Assembly: GCF_037935975.1 (NCBI RefSeq)
Contig: NZ_CP149817.1
Span: 310,001-374,000, forward strand
From: Teredinibacter turnerae
Lineage (GTDB): Bacteria; Pseudomonadota; Gammaproteobacteria; Pseudomonadales; Cellvibrionaceae
DNA: 64,000 bases
Direction: 5' to 3'
The notes under the pieces are model-generated. The model was given only the letters and a program-made list of their open reading frames with translations, searched no databases and was not told where the DNA came from. A program made the position numbers and the translations under genes. This document shows positions 38,389-46,670 of this stretch, in pieces (position 1 is the stretch's first letter; every line of letters starts with the position of its first letter).

Positions 38389-41300
38389 CTAAATGTTAGC
38401 CCGCTTGGGTTTGCGCATCGCTTGCCGCATTTTCTGAGCCCGACTACTTGCTGACGCTTTAGCGATGGGCGTGGCGCTTGGTGCGGAGCCGATGTTCGCG
38501 CGATTATCCAGGTGTTCCGCCAGAGAACGTATGCTTGGATGAGTAAACATATCTGGTCTGGACAAGCCAAAGTTATGGCGACTGTTAAGTAGTGAATGCA
38601 CAGTCATCATGCCTAAGGAGTCGCCGCCGGCTTCGAAAAAGCCCACATCAAGCCCGCATTGCTCCTTGCCCAAAACCTCACACCAGGCATCGTGAATAAT
38701 TTTCTGATGGCCGCTGAGGTCACCGGTGGGAGCGACGTCTTCCGTCAATTGAGGCAGGCTGTACACCGGAATGTGTTTGCGGTCGACCTTGCCGCTGGAG
38801 GTCAGGCTGAATGCCGCCAGCTGTTGAAAGTAGCGCGGGATTTCGTAGGCAGGGAGTTTGCCGCTCAGGTAAGCGATTAAATCGGCTTCCTGAACTGTCA
38901 CCCCGGATGCGCATGTGTAGTGAGCAACCAGTGCCGTTGAGTTACCGGTGTCGAGCGTGGTTACAACAGCTAATTCAATGCCGCTGAAGCTCATCATGAC
39001 GTTTTCAATTTCGGCCAGCTCGATGCGCAAGCCGTTGATTTTAACCTGGAAGTCTTTGCGACCGAGAAACTCGATCTCGCCGGCACTATTCCAGCGGGCA
39101 AAATCGCCTGTGCGATAAACTCGACCTTTGCCAAACGGGTTAGCAATAAATCGCTCTGCGGTGAGGTTTTCCGCACCCACATAACCCTGTGCGACCTGAA
39201 CCCCTGCAATGAGTAACTCGCCCATCACACCGACGGGTACCGGTCTCATCTGTTCGTCCACAATATGCAGCTGCGTATTGGCGACGGGTTTGCCAATTGG
39301 CAGCACATGTCCTGCAAACGTGGGGGTACAAGTCCAGCAGCTCACGTCAATTGCCGCTTCTGTCGGACCGTAAAGGTTGTAGAGAGTGGCAGTTTTAAAT
39401 TGTGCGTAAAATTGCTGTTGGTGCTCCTGTTTTAATTCCTCGCCGCTGCAGATAACGGTTTTTACTGAGGGCAGGCCGTCGACTTTTGCAGTGAGCAATG
39501 CCGATAGCATCGCTGGTACAAAATGCACTAGATTCGCCTGAAATTGTTTTATCTGCTCGGCAATACTATAAGGATCCAAATGGCTGTCAGCCGCAGCGAT
39601 GGCCAGAGTCGCACCGGTTTGTAATGGCCAGAAAATTTCCCATACGCTCACATCAAAATTATACGGTGTTTTGAACAACGCAATTTGTTCTGTGCCGAGA
39701 TGAAATGTCTCCTGCATCCAGAGCAGCCGATTTGCTACACCGCGATGGCTGTTGGCGACGCCTTTCGGACGACCAGTGGAACCAGAGGTAAAGATGATGT
39801 AGGCGGTGGCGTCGGGATCGCGAGTAACGGCAACTGTGTCCGTTGGCTGTGTTTGAGCGAGCGAACCGAATTCCGACTCTGCGAGTATCTGACCTGAAAA
39901 CTCGAGGCCCGTGGGCAATTCAACGCTATTGAGCAGCAGTTTACAGCTAGCCTGGCGAAGCATATACGACACGCGATCGGCGGGCAGTTGGATGTCGATC
40001 GGCAAATAGGCTGCTCCCGCTTTTTGAATCGCATAGATGGACGCGATCATGTCGCGGCTGCGACTATATAACAGTGCGACCACATCGCCCGGTTTTATAC
40101 CTGTCTCAATAAGAGCCCGTGCGCGGCGATTGGCTTCTGCATTTAACTCCGCGTAACTGAGGTCGCCAGATGAATCGCGCAGGGCGGTGTTGTGGGGTGC
40201 TTTTGCCACCTGCACTTCAAACAAGTCCATGAGGTGGGAGGCGGCGTCGTATTCTGTCTCTGTCGCATTCACCTCGGCGATCAGGGCGCAGTCTTGCGCT
40301 GGCTGATAGTTAATATCGCTGAGGGCGGCGTCGGGGCTGGATACCATCTGCCCTAACACGCTGATATACGACGCGTTGAAGCGTTCAGCAAATTCGTGAT
40401 TAAACACGCTGGTATCGTATTCCAGGTCGCCGTGCAGTGCGTTGCCATCCTGCCAGCAACGCATAAAGAGCGCGAGCTGCGGTTCGTTCGGGCGAATAGC
40501 TAAGGGCGAGACTTCCGCATCGTTAAGCGCGAGTGTGAACGGGTGTTCAAAGGTGAATCCGTTACAGAAAAGCTTACCGTTATCCTGCCCGCTACCGGCA
40601 ACGAACGACGGATAGAATGGGTGCCGGTGCGCTCCGAGCATGGCGAAGCGAATCTCTTTCAGGGCTGCGAGAAAGCTCGTGCCTTCTTCCAGCTTGGCAA
40701 TAATCGGGGCAACGCTGATCAGACAACCGATGGTGGTGTCGTTACTGCTGTTGCGACGCAGTGACAAGGGCACACCCACAGCAAAATTGGTCTCGTTCGC
40801 GTATTTACTCAGCAGCCAGTAATACGCTGTCAGCATCACTAAAAAGGGTGAGCTGCTATGGGCTTTCGCGAAGTCCACCACGGCCGTTTGCAATTGCGCA
40901 GGCAACGGCAAGGTTGCGGTTTTCATCAGGCGGTCGCTGGATTCTGCGCCGCTGTGAATCTGGGTGTGCTTCTGAATGCCGTTTGTGCGTTCCTGCCAAT
41001 AGGTTTTTGCGCGCTCTCCCGCTGGCGACGCGAGCCATGAGGCGGCATCAGCGGTAACCAGATCGTAGTTGTCCTGCGCCTGCTTGAATGCGCAGATATT
41101 GCCGTTGTAGGCACGTTCTATGTATTCCTTAATAATGTCCTTGCTGGCAAGATCCATCACTATATGATGAAACACGATGGCGACACGTTTGGTATCGGCT
41201 TGCGCGGTCGGCTCAATAATCAGACGACACAACGGGCCATGCTCAAGTGAAAAATCCGCTTGGCACTGGTCTTCAAACCAACCTTGAGCGCGCGGAGCGT

Positions 41301-41568
41301 CGGCAATTTTTACGTCCAGAGCCTTACCACTGTAATCACGATGCAAATCGCCGTTCGCAAAACTGTAGGTCGCGTTAAAAATTCGGAACTTGGCGAGCGT
41401 GGTTGATACCGCATTGATCAGGCGATCCTGATCCAGCCCGCGTATCTGAAGTGCGCAGATGACGTTGTAGGCATTTCGGCGTCCCTTCTGGTCTGCCAGC
41501 CAGAACTGGGTTTCCGGCTCTGAGGCAACCAATGCGGGGGGTAGGCTGTATGAGGTATTTTCCACCAT
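38389..41568 (-). CDS. Non-ribosomal peptide synthetase, single module C-A-PCP (serine-type pocket)
   Basis: 1059 residues from the ATG at 41568 (GGAG three bases upstream); a GTG at 41682 would add 38 residues without homology. Condensation domain about 8-430 with HHIVMDL at 134-140, so the HHxxxDG glycine is Leu. Adenylation domain about 450-950: IIFTSGSTGRPKG, FDVSVWEIFW, LYGPTEAA and the closing lysine in SSGKVDRK. Aligned by eye with GrsA positions, the pocket reads D-V-W-H-I-S-L-I-D-K, close to the known serine code. Carrier with Ser984 (AGGDSLG). No thioesterase or epimerase. It is transcribed away from the methyltransferase at 41846. Confidence 0.9.
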   Translation of the reverse strand: MVENTSYSLPPALVASEPETQFWLADQKGRRNAYNVICALQIRGLDQDRLINAVSTTLAKFRIFNATYSFANGDLHRDYSGKALDVKIADAPRAQGWFEDQCQADFSLEHGPLCRLIIEPTAQADTKRVAIVFHHIVMDLASKDIIKEYIERAYNGNICAFKQAQDNYDLVTADAASWLASPAGERAKTYWQERTNGIQKHTQIHSGAESSDRLMKTATLPLPAQLQTAVVDFAKAHSSSPFLVMLTAYYWLLSKYANETNFAVGVPLSLRRNSSNDTTIGCLISVAPIIAKLEEGTSFLAALKEIRFAMLGAHRHPFYPSFVAGSGQDNGKLFCNGFTFEHPFTLALNDAEVSPLAIRPNEPQLALFMRCWQDGNALHGDLEYDTSVFNHEFAERFNASYISVLGQMVSSPDAALSDINYQPAQDCALIAEVNATETEYDAASHLMDLFEVQVAKAPHNTALRDSSGDLSYAELNAEANRRARALIETGIKPGDVVALLYSRSRDMIASIYAIQKAGAAYLPIDIQLPADRVSYMLRQASCKLLLNSVELPTGLEFSGQILAESEFGSLAQTQPTDTVAVTRDPDATAYIIFTSGSTGRPKGVANSHRGVANRLLWMQETFHLGTEQIALFKTPYNFDVSVWEIFWPLQTGATLAIAAADSHLDPYSIAEQIKQFQANLVHFVPAMLSALLTAKVDGLPSVKTVICSGEELKQEHQQQFYAQFKTATLYNLYGPTEAAIDVSCWTCTPTFAGHVLPIGKPVANTQLHIVDEQMRPVPVGVMGELLIAGVQVAQGYVGAENLTAERFIANPFGKGRVYRTGDFARWNSAGEIEFLGRKDFQVKINGLRIELAEIENVMMSFSGIELAVVTTLDTGNSTALVAHYTCASGVTVQEADLIAYLSGKLPAYEIPRYFQQLAAFSLTSSGKVDRKHIPVYSLPQLTEDVAPTGDLSGHQKIIHDAWCEVLGKEQCGLDVGFFEAGGDSLGMMTVHSLLNSRHNFGLSRPDMFTHPSIRSLAEHLDNRANIGSAPSATPIAKASASSRAQKMRQAMRKPKRANI

Positions 41569-41845
41569 TAACTCCGGGAGTATAACTATGTCCTTGATGA
41601 CTACATTTGCATTAAGGGCTGTGGATAAAAGCGTCTGCTGGCATAAATCATGTTTAACAACAGGCTCTAATATCGACGTCACCTAATGGCTCAGGGTTAT
41701 ATATCGAATAGATGCTAATAACATGCCATTGGCGATTATTTAACCCGACGGTGACATGCAGTAACATTGGATAAAGTGGTCTAACCGGCGGGCACTAAAG
41801 GCTTTTTATACGTGAAGCTTTCTTTGCAAGGAGCATCGAATCATC
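41569..41845. promoter_or_regulatory. Divergent promoter region of the NRPS and methyltransferase genes
   Basis: 277 bases between oppositely directed genes, assuming the NRPS starts at 41568. It must hold promoters for both. The 41690-41780 stretch is AT-rich. No operator symmetry stands out, and no regulator gene is adjacent. If the NRPS starts at 41682 the shared region shrinks to about 160 bases. Confidence 0.5.
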
Positions 41846-43000
41846 ATGAATACGGCATACGAGGCAAGTCATTTCGCCAATAATCTCGACGATGAAATTC
41901 GGCGGTTGAACGCACAGGTCGCGCTTTTTTGGCCGCAGGAGGGCGATTTACTGGCACAAGCCGGCTTGCGCGATGGCATGTCGGTATTGGATATAGGTTG
42001 TGGCCCGGGCCACCTTATCGGCCTGATAAAGCGGCGCTACCCCAACTGCCAAGTTTCGGGGTTAGAGCGTGACCCATTACTGGTGACTGCGGCTGAACAA
42101 TATTTGGCCAACGAGCAGCTTGTGGATTGTCAGATTTTCCAAGGCGCTGCAGAATCGCCACCCTTGCCCGAGAGCAGCTTCGACTTTATTACCATGCGCC
42201 TAGTGCTTGAGCATGTCTCCGAGCCGGAAGTTGTGCTCGCGGCAGTGCGCGCGTTGTTAAAGCCCGGCGGTTTGCTCGCTGTTATCTCTAACGACTTTGA
42301 TTTCCATTTGCGTACCTGGCCCCCGGTTAATGCTCTGCAGCCGCTCTACCAAGCCTACTGCACCGCCCGCCGAGACGACGGTGGCGACCCAACCATTGGG
42401 CGCCGCGTGCCCCAGTTGCTTCAGGTTGCCGGCTACAGTCTGGTGTTTAATCGGCTGGAGATGGCGCACAACGCAGAGCTCGGTGATGAGCCATTTTTGC
42501 GAGCGGAAGGCGCGGGGATACCAGCGCAGCTTGTAAAAAGTGGTTATCTTGCGCAGGCAGCCTTCGATGAGTTGGCGCGTGATTGGAAATCAATGCTGGA
42601 CACGCCAGGGCACGTTATCAGCCGACAATTGTGGTTGGCTGTCGGCCGTAACTGGGTTGCGGAAGGCGCTGAGGTGGAAGCGCCCAGCGCCCGTCAGGTA
42701 AAGGCTGCAGTGGATTTGCCGCTCCCGGATCGCGCCGCGTTGCTCACTTTGGTTCGGCAAGTCCTGGAAGATGATTTGCTGGACACAGACGATACCCTGA
42801 GTGATGCGGGAATCGATTCCGTGAGCGCGATCATTTTGCAGGATGCCATCAAAAACCTGACCTCTGTCGAAATCCCCATCCTCACGCTCCTGGACAATCT
42901 GGGGATTGACCGCCTGTGGCAGTTGGTCAGCGAGGGAAGTGGCGCAGCGGGGCCTGCTGTACAGGGCTCCAACGGGGTTACAGATGAGGGCGAGCTCTAG
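41846..43000 (+). CDS. SAM-dependent methyltransferase fused to a carrier-protein domain
   Basis: 384 residues. Class-I methyltransferase fold with the SAM loop VLDIGCGPGHL at 47-57, an acidic residue at SGLERDP and the post-I motif FDFITMRLVLEHV. Residues about 295-370 form a carrier domain with Ser325 in AGIDSVSA, the phosphopantetheine site. The arrangement suggests methylation of something carried in cis or by a partner. AAGGAG lies before the ATG. It shares a divergent promoter region (41569-41845) with the NRPS. The next gene starts two bases after its stop. Confidence 0.85.
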   Translation: MNTAYEASHFANNLDDEIRRLNAQVALFWPQEGDLLAQAGLRDGMSVLDIGCGPGHLIGLIKRRYPNCQVSGLERDPLLVTAAEQYLANEQLVDCQIFQGAAESPPLPESSFDFITMRLVLEHVSEPEVVLAAVRALLKPGGLLAVISNDFDFHLRTWPPVNALQPLYQAYCTARRDDGGDPTIGRRVPQLLQVAGYSLVFNRLEMAHNAELGDEPFLRAEGAGIPAQLVKSGYLAQAAFDELARDWKSMLDTPGHVISRQLWLAVGRNWVAEGAEVEAPSARQVKAAVDLPLPDRAALLTLVRQVLEDDLLDTDDTLSDAGIDSVSAIILQDAIKNLTSVEIPILTLLDNLGIDRLWQLVSEGSGAAGPAVQGSNGVTDEGEL

Positions 43001-43001
43001 G

Positions 43002-44501
43002 ATGGATGGAGAGACGCTACTCGAAGCTCTCGCTAAAGAACGCGTTTTTCTGAAGCTGCATGGCGATAAACTGAAATACCGGGTACCGGGTGGTGAGCTC
43101 AGCCCGCAATTGGCCCATCAGATCAAGCAAGCCAAGCCCATGCTCGCGGACTGTCTTGCTGGAGAGACCGATTATTGTCTGATAAGCCCGCTGTCTGCGA
43201 ACCAGCAATCGCTGTTTTTCAATTATCAAGTTGGGCCTGAGTCCACCGCGTACGATTTGGCGATCGGCGTTCACCTGTCTGGCCGGGTCGATGAGCATCG
43301 CTTGCGCGCAGCGCTTGTGGGCCTGCTCACGCTCTACCCCTGTTTGGGGGCCAGTTATCGTGTGCTTACCATCGGGGGAAGAACGCTCCCCTGCCAGCTT
43401 GTTGGAATGGGTGACGTTGACCGCTTCGAGCTGCAGGTAGAAATGGTGGCGGATTTGGATGCAGCCCTGGAACTCGCACAAAATTTCTATGACGCGCCTC
43501 TCACTCTCGAGTCATCGCCTAACTTTTTTTGTAAATTGATAAATTTTTCGACATCTGAGTCAGCGCTTGTGCTGAAGTTTCCCCACCTCAGTGCTGATGG
43601 CTGGACAATGGGGATGATTGTTTCTGCTTTGAACAAACTGTATACAGATTCGACACCGACAGAAATGGTCTTTCCCTTGTACACTGACTATGTGATAGAT
43701 CAGCGCAACCAGGAGGCCGCTCGCCGGGCATCAGCACAAGCCTATTGGCAAAGTCAGTTGCGGCATATTCCTGCATACACGTCGCTTAGCGAGAGTGAAT
43801 CGCCACCACTCGAACAGGTTACCCAGCGCATTCCGCAAGGAGAGACCCAGTTTTTTGAGATTTCTTCTCAGGGGCGGGAGCGGGTAGAGGTTTTTGCTCA
43901 GCAACACCACACTACGGCGTCCGTGGTACTGCTGGCCGTCATGCAGCGTCAATTACTGGCAGTAAACTCAGAGGGTGTAATCGTCGGCGTGCCGACACTG
44001 GGGGCGAGGGCGCCTGGTTACTTCTCCAGCGCAGGGTATTTCGTAAACCCAGTGCCAGTATTTGCTGGGCCAGGCAGGCTGTCGCAGACATTTGGCGAGC
44101 ACTTGCAGGAGACTGCGACCGATCTGGCCGGCGCGTTAGAGTATCGCGACTATCCGTTTGCCTGGCTGGTCAAGGGCCTGGGGTTGGCGCCGGATTTAAG
44201 CACTACGCCGGTGTTCCAAGTGCTGTTCAATTTTTTGCAGCGAGAGGTACTGGGAAATCTGGTGGACTGGTTGTACCCCTGGACAGAGACGCCGAGCCGG
44301 CCATTCCTCGGTTTACCCACAAACCCCTTTCCCGTGTTTCAACAGGAAGGCCAATTCGACCTAACTCTCGAGTTTATCGATAACGGAGAGTCCTATCTCG
44401 GTCTATTGAAATACGATCCGGCCAGGCTCAGCGAGGATGCCGCCGGTGACTGGATCGACGCTTACCTGGCCGCGTTAGACCTGGCGCTCTCTGAGAGCTA
44501 A
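43002..44501 (+). CDS. Stand-alone condensation-domain protein with TubC-type docking domain
   Basis: 499 residues from ATG 43002. Residues 1-50 (LLEALAKERVFLKLHGDKLKYR ... LSPQLAHQIKQAKPMLADC, quoted in parts) match the TubC N-terminal docking fold that mediates enzyme-enzyme contacts in NRPS lines. The rest is a condensation domain with PHLSADG near residue 194: the first His of HHxxxDG is Pro but the second, catalytic one is present. No adenylation domain. It would accept carrier-bound partners from the NRPS and the methyltransferase-carrier fusion. An in-frame ATG at 42984 would overlap the previous gene. Confidence 0.85.
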   Translation: MDGETLLEALAKERVFLKLHGDKLKYRVPGGELSPQLAHQIKQAKPMLADCLAGETDYCLISPLSANQQSLFFNYQVGPESTAYDLAIGVHLSGRVDEHRLRAALVGLLTLYPCLGASYRVLTIGGRTLPCQLVGMGDVDRFELQVEMVADLDAALELAQNFYDAPLTLESSPNFFCKLINFSTSESALVLKFPHLSADGWTMGMIVSALNKLYTDSTPTEMVFPLYTDYVIDQRNQEAARRASAQAYWQSQLRHIPAYTSLSESESPPLEQVTQRIPQGETQFFEISSQGRERVEVFAQQHHTTASVVLLAVMQRQLLAVNSEGVIVGVPTLGARAPGYFSSAGYFVNPVPVFAGPGRLSQTFGEHLQETATDLAGALEYRDYPFAWLVKGLGLAPDLSTTPVFQVLFNFLQREVLGNLVDWLYPWTETPSRPFLGLPTNPFPVFQQEGQFDLTLEFIDNGESYLGLLKYDPARLSEDAAGDWIDAYLAALDLALSES

Positions 44502-44516
44502 ACCGACCCGTGTTGC

Positions 44517-44541
44517 GGTTCGCTCATTGATTGAGCGAACC
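44517..44541 (+). terminator. Hairpin after the condensation-domain gene
   Basis: GGTTCGCTCA pairs perfectly with TGAGCGAACC across TTGAT, 16 bases after the stop at 44501. No T-tract follows, so it may be a weak terminator or a transcript-end stabiliser. It closes the biosynthetic cluster before the tRNA gene on the other strand. Confidence 0.5.
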
Positions 44542-44706
44542 CTGAACCGTGCATCTCCCCACGTCGTATTACTCTCCAGGCAGATCCTAATCCGACCAGT
44601 CTGGTTGCAGGGAGTAACTTACATTTGAGCAAGGGGCGGAACCGTGTCGATTCGGCTGTGCGTCTTTATGAGAGAGGTTATTACGGAGAATAAGACATTG
44701 GAAAAG

Positions 44707-44783
44707 TGGCGCACCCGGAGAGATTCGAACTCCCGACCAAGTGGTTCGAAGCCACCTACTCTATCCAGCTGAGCTACGGGTGC
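44707..44783 (-). tRNA. tRNA-Arg (anticodon TCG), CCA encoded
   Basis: Read on the minus strand, GCACCCG pairs with CGGGTGC to form the acceptor stem; the D arm contains AGCTCAGCTGGATAGAG, the anticodon loop is CTTCGAA (anticodon TCG, reads CGA), and the T arm ends with GTTCGAATC. CCA follows the discriminator G and is encoded in the genome. The gene is 77 bases with CCA. It could be an integration target, but nothing beside it looks like an integrase. Confidence 0.97.
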
Positions 44784-44951
44784 GTAGAGGTTTCGGGGAG
44801 CCCCCGAAAAGAAGGTGTGCATAATACCCACGAGTTGCGACTTCGTCCAGCGCCTTGATCGATTTAACGCTGCCTATTTGTGTGGTTTCTCGCTATAATC
44901 CAGCCACAAAATTCGACTCGTTCTGTATCACAGGAAAACTGGGGAATGAAT

Positions 44952-45353
44952 ATGAAACTTTCCACTCTTGCACTGGCGGGTGTTCTCGCTGCTTTTTCCC
45001 TCGCCGTATCGGCGGAATCATTGGAAGAGCGTATCCAGCCTGTCGGCAAAACATGTATGGCCGGCGATGAATGTGCTGCGGCGGTACAGGTTGCAGATGC
45101 CGGCGGCTCTGCCAGCCGGTCCGGTGAGGAAATTTACCAGAAATGTTCAGCCTGTCACGCCACAGGTGCTGCAGGTGCGCCGAAATTTGGCGACAAAGAC
45201 GCATGGGCACCGCGCATCGCAAAAGGTGATGAGACCTTGTATACCCATGCGATTAACGGCTTTAACGGTATGCCCGCAAAGGGGCTGTGCTTCGATTGTT
45301 CCGACGACGAAATCAAAGCTGCTGTAGATTATATGACCAGTAATTCGCAATAA
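44952..45353 (+). CDS. Class-I cytochrome c (c5-like), periplasmic
   Basis: 133 residues. A Sec signal peptide (LALAGVLAAFSLAVSA) ends near residue 21. Heme site CSACH is at 65-69, the distal Met lies in GFNGMPAKG, and CFDC near the C-terminus matches the disulfide of the c5 family. It would carry electrons in the periplasm, for example to terminal oxidases. GGGGA at 44941-44945 is 6 bases before ATG 44952, while ATG 44946 touches it, so 44952 is the better start. A strong terminator follows. Confidence 0.9.
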   Translation: MKLSTLALAGVLAAFSLAVSAESLEERIQPVGKTCMAGDECAAAVQVADAGGSASRSGEEIYQKCSACHATGAAGAPKFGDKDAWAPRIAKGDETLYTHAINGFNGMPAKGLCFDCSDDEIKAAVDYMTSNSQ

Positions 45354-45367
45354 TTTTACAGTTGTAA

Positions 45368-45398
45368 AAAAGCCGCGCGAAAGCGCGGTTTTTTTTTG
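45368..45398 (+). terminator. Rho-independent terminator of the cytochrome c gene
   Basis: AAGCCGCGC and GCGCGGTT pair across GAAA (one G-T pair), with a long T-tract. It begins about 15 bases after the stop codon. Confidence 0.95.
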
Positions 45399-45708
45399 CT
45401 CGGGGGTAGCTGAGTTTCTACGCGGTCTCTTCTTCAAAATTGCCGGGGTAAGCGCGGTTTTACGGCGCTAAACTGAAGTGCACATTTTATTTTGGGCCGT
45501 CATATGCTCGATCCACGCCTTTAAAAATTTTGAGGGCACTATTATTGCTAACAAATCTTTGCGACCAGACGTGCGTGCGTGTTGTGCTGAGTAAGTGAAT
45601 GACTCACCGTAATGTGTGTAAAGTTTACTCGCTTCTATTTATTGCGGTGCCGATCAAACATGATCGTGCTGTACCGCGTGAAGGACCACCCCTAAAGCCC
45701 AAAAGTTC
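45399..45708. other. Intergenic region before the arabinose-donor operon
   Basis: About 310 bases after the cytochrome terminator. It should hold the promoter of the operon at 45709. ACAAATCTTTGCG and TGTGTAAAGTTTACTC are AT-rich patches that could be part of it, but no clear -35/-10 pair is recognised. A minus-strand frame of 62 codons (45625-45813) runs into the gene and is a shadow. Confidence 0.45.
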
Positions 45709-46662
45709 ATGCCATATCTCAATAAAATAATCACTGTTACTCTCATCAGTATTTTGGCCTATGCCGCCTGGGTTGTATTCTCCGGCTACGACGAGGTGTC
45801 CGCGGGCCTGCAACGCGTGAGTGTTCAGGGTTTCGCGGTGTTGGTTTTATTGTCACTTTTTAATTACGGTGTACGATTTTTGCGCTGGCACTGGATGATC
45901 GCCAGGGTCACGGGAGTATCCGTTCCATTGAAAGCCCATATGGAATGCTATGTTTCTGGGTTTGCGCTAACTGCAACACCGGGCAAAGTGGGTGAAGCGC
46001 TGCGCTCCGTTTACCTGAAGGAATATGGTGTTAAAGCCAGTGATTCTCTCGCCGCACTTTTCGCCGAACGCTTAATTGATTTAATTTCTGTGTTAATTAT
46101 TGGGTCGTTTGCGTTGTTCTATTTTGAGCAGTTTCAGTGGGCCGCCTATCTGGTTATTGCCGTTGTGGTTGTCAGCGGATTGTGTTTGCGCTCGCGCCTG
46201 TTTTTGCAAATGCTGGAGTCACTCGCTACAAACGCGAGGCACCCGACAGTAAAAAAAGTACTGTCAGGTTTATCCCGTACGTTACAGGCGGCAGCAAAAT
46301 TTATGGGCTGGCGTATCTGGTTGGTCGGCCTGGTGATGGGCGTTGTATCCTGGGGAGCAGAAGCCTGGGGTTTCGTACTGTTGGTTAAATGGCTCACTGG
46401 AAATGAATGGATTTTGTTGGCCGCGGGCATTTATTCACTCAGCATGATTGTGGGTGCGCTGAGTTTTATGCCCGGCGGGCTGGGGGGGGCTGAGGCCGTG
46501 ATGGCCAGTATGCTGGTTATGCTCGGCGTGTCGTTTTCAGATGCAACCGTTGCTACCATTATTTGTAGAGTGGTAACACTCTGGCTCGCTATATTTATCG
46601 GGCTCGCAGTAATGGCAAAATTACAGATGAGATATAAAGCCACATTTCGTGTTGAGGAGTGA
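45709..46662 (+). CDS. LPG-synthase-TM/UPF0104-family membrane protein (putative lipid flippase)
   Basis: 317 residues, about eight membrane helices. The motif ALSFMPGGLGGAEAVM near residue 245 and ALTATPGKVGEALRSVYL near 85 are those of the UPF0104/LPG_synthase_TM family, which includes the MprF flippase half and AglD/YbhN. No soluble domain. It starts an operon for polyprenyl-phosphate arabinose, and could flip that lipid to the periplasm; this role is inferred from position. The ribosome site before the ATG is weak. Its stop overlaps a GTG that could start the next gene. A second, distinct member of the family lies at 55527. Confidence 0.8.
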   Translation: MPYLNKIITVTLISILAYAAWVVFSGYDEVSAGLQRVSVQGFAVLVLLSLFNYGVRFLRWHWMIARVTGVSVPLKAHMECYVSGFALTATPGKVGEALRSVYLKEYGVKASDSLAALFAERLIDLISVLIIGSFALFYFEQFQWAAYLVIAVVVVSGLCLRSRLFLQMLESLATNARHPTVKKVLSGLSRTLQAAAKFMGWRIWLVGLVMGVVSWGAEAWGFVLLVKWLTGNEWILLAAGIYSLSMIVGALSFMPGGLGGAEAVMASMLVMLGVSFSDATVATIICRVVTLWLAIFIGLAVMAKLQMRYKATFRVEE

Positions 46663-46670
46663 TACGAAGA

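Noticed and set aside
44707-44783. tRNA gene as attachment site of a genomic island
   Set aside because: No integrase or matching direct repeat of the tRNA 3' end is visible within the window.
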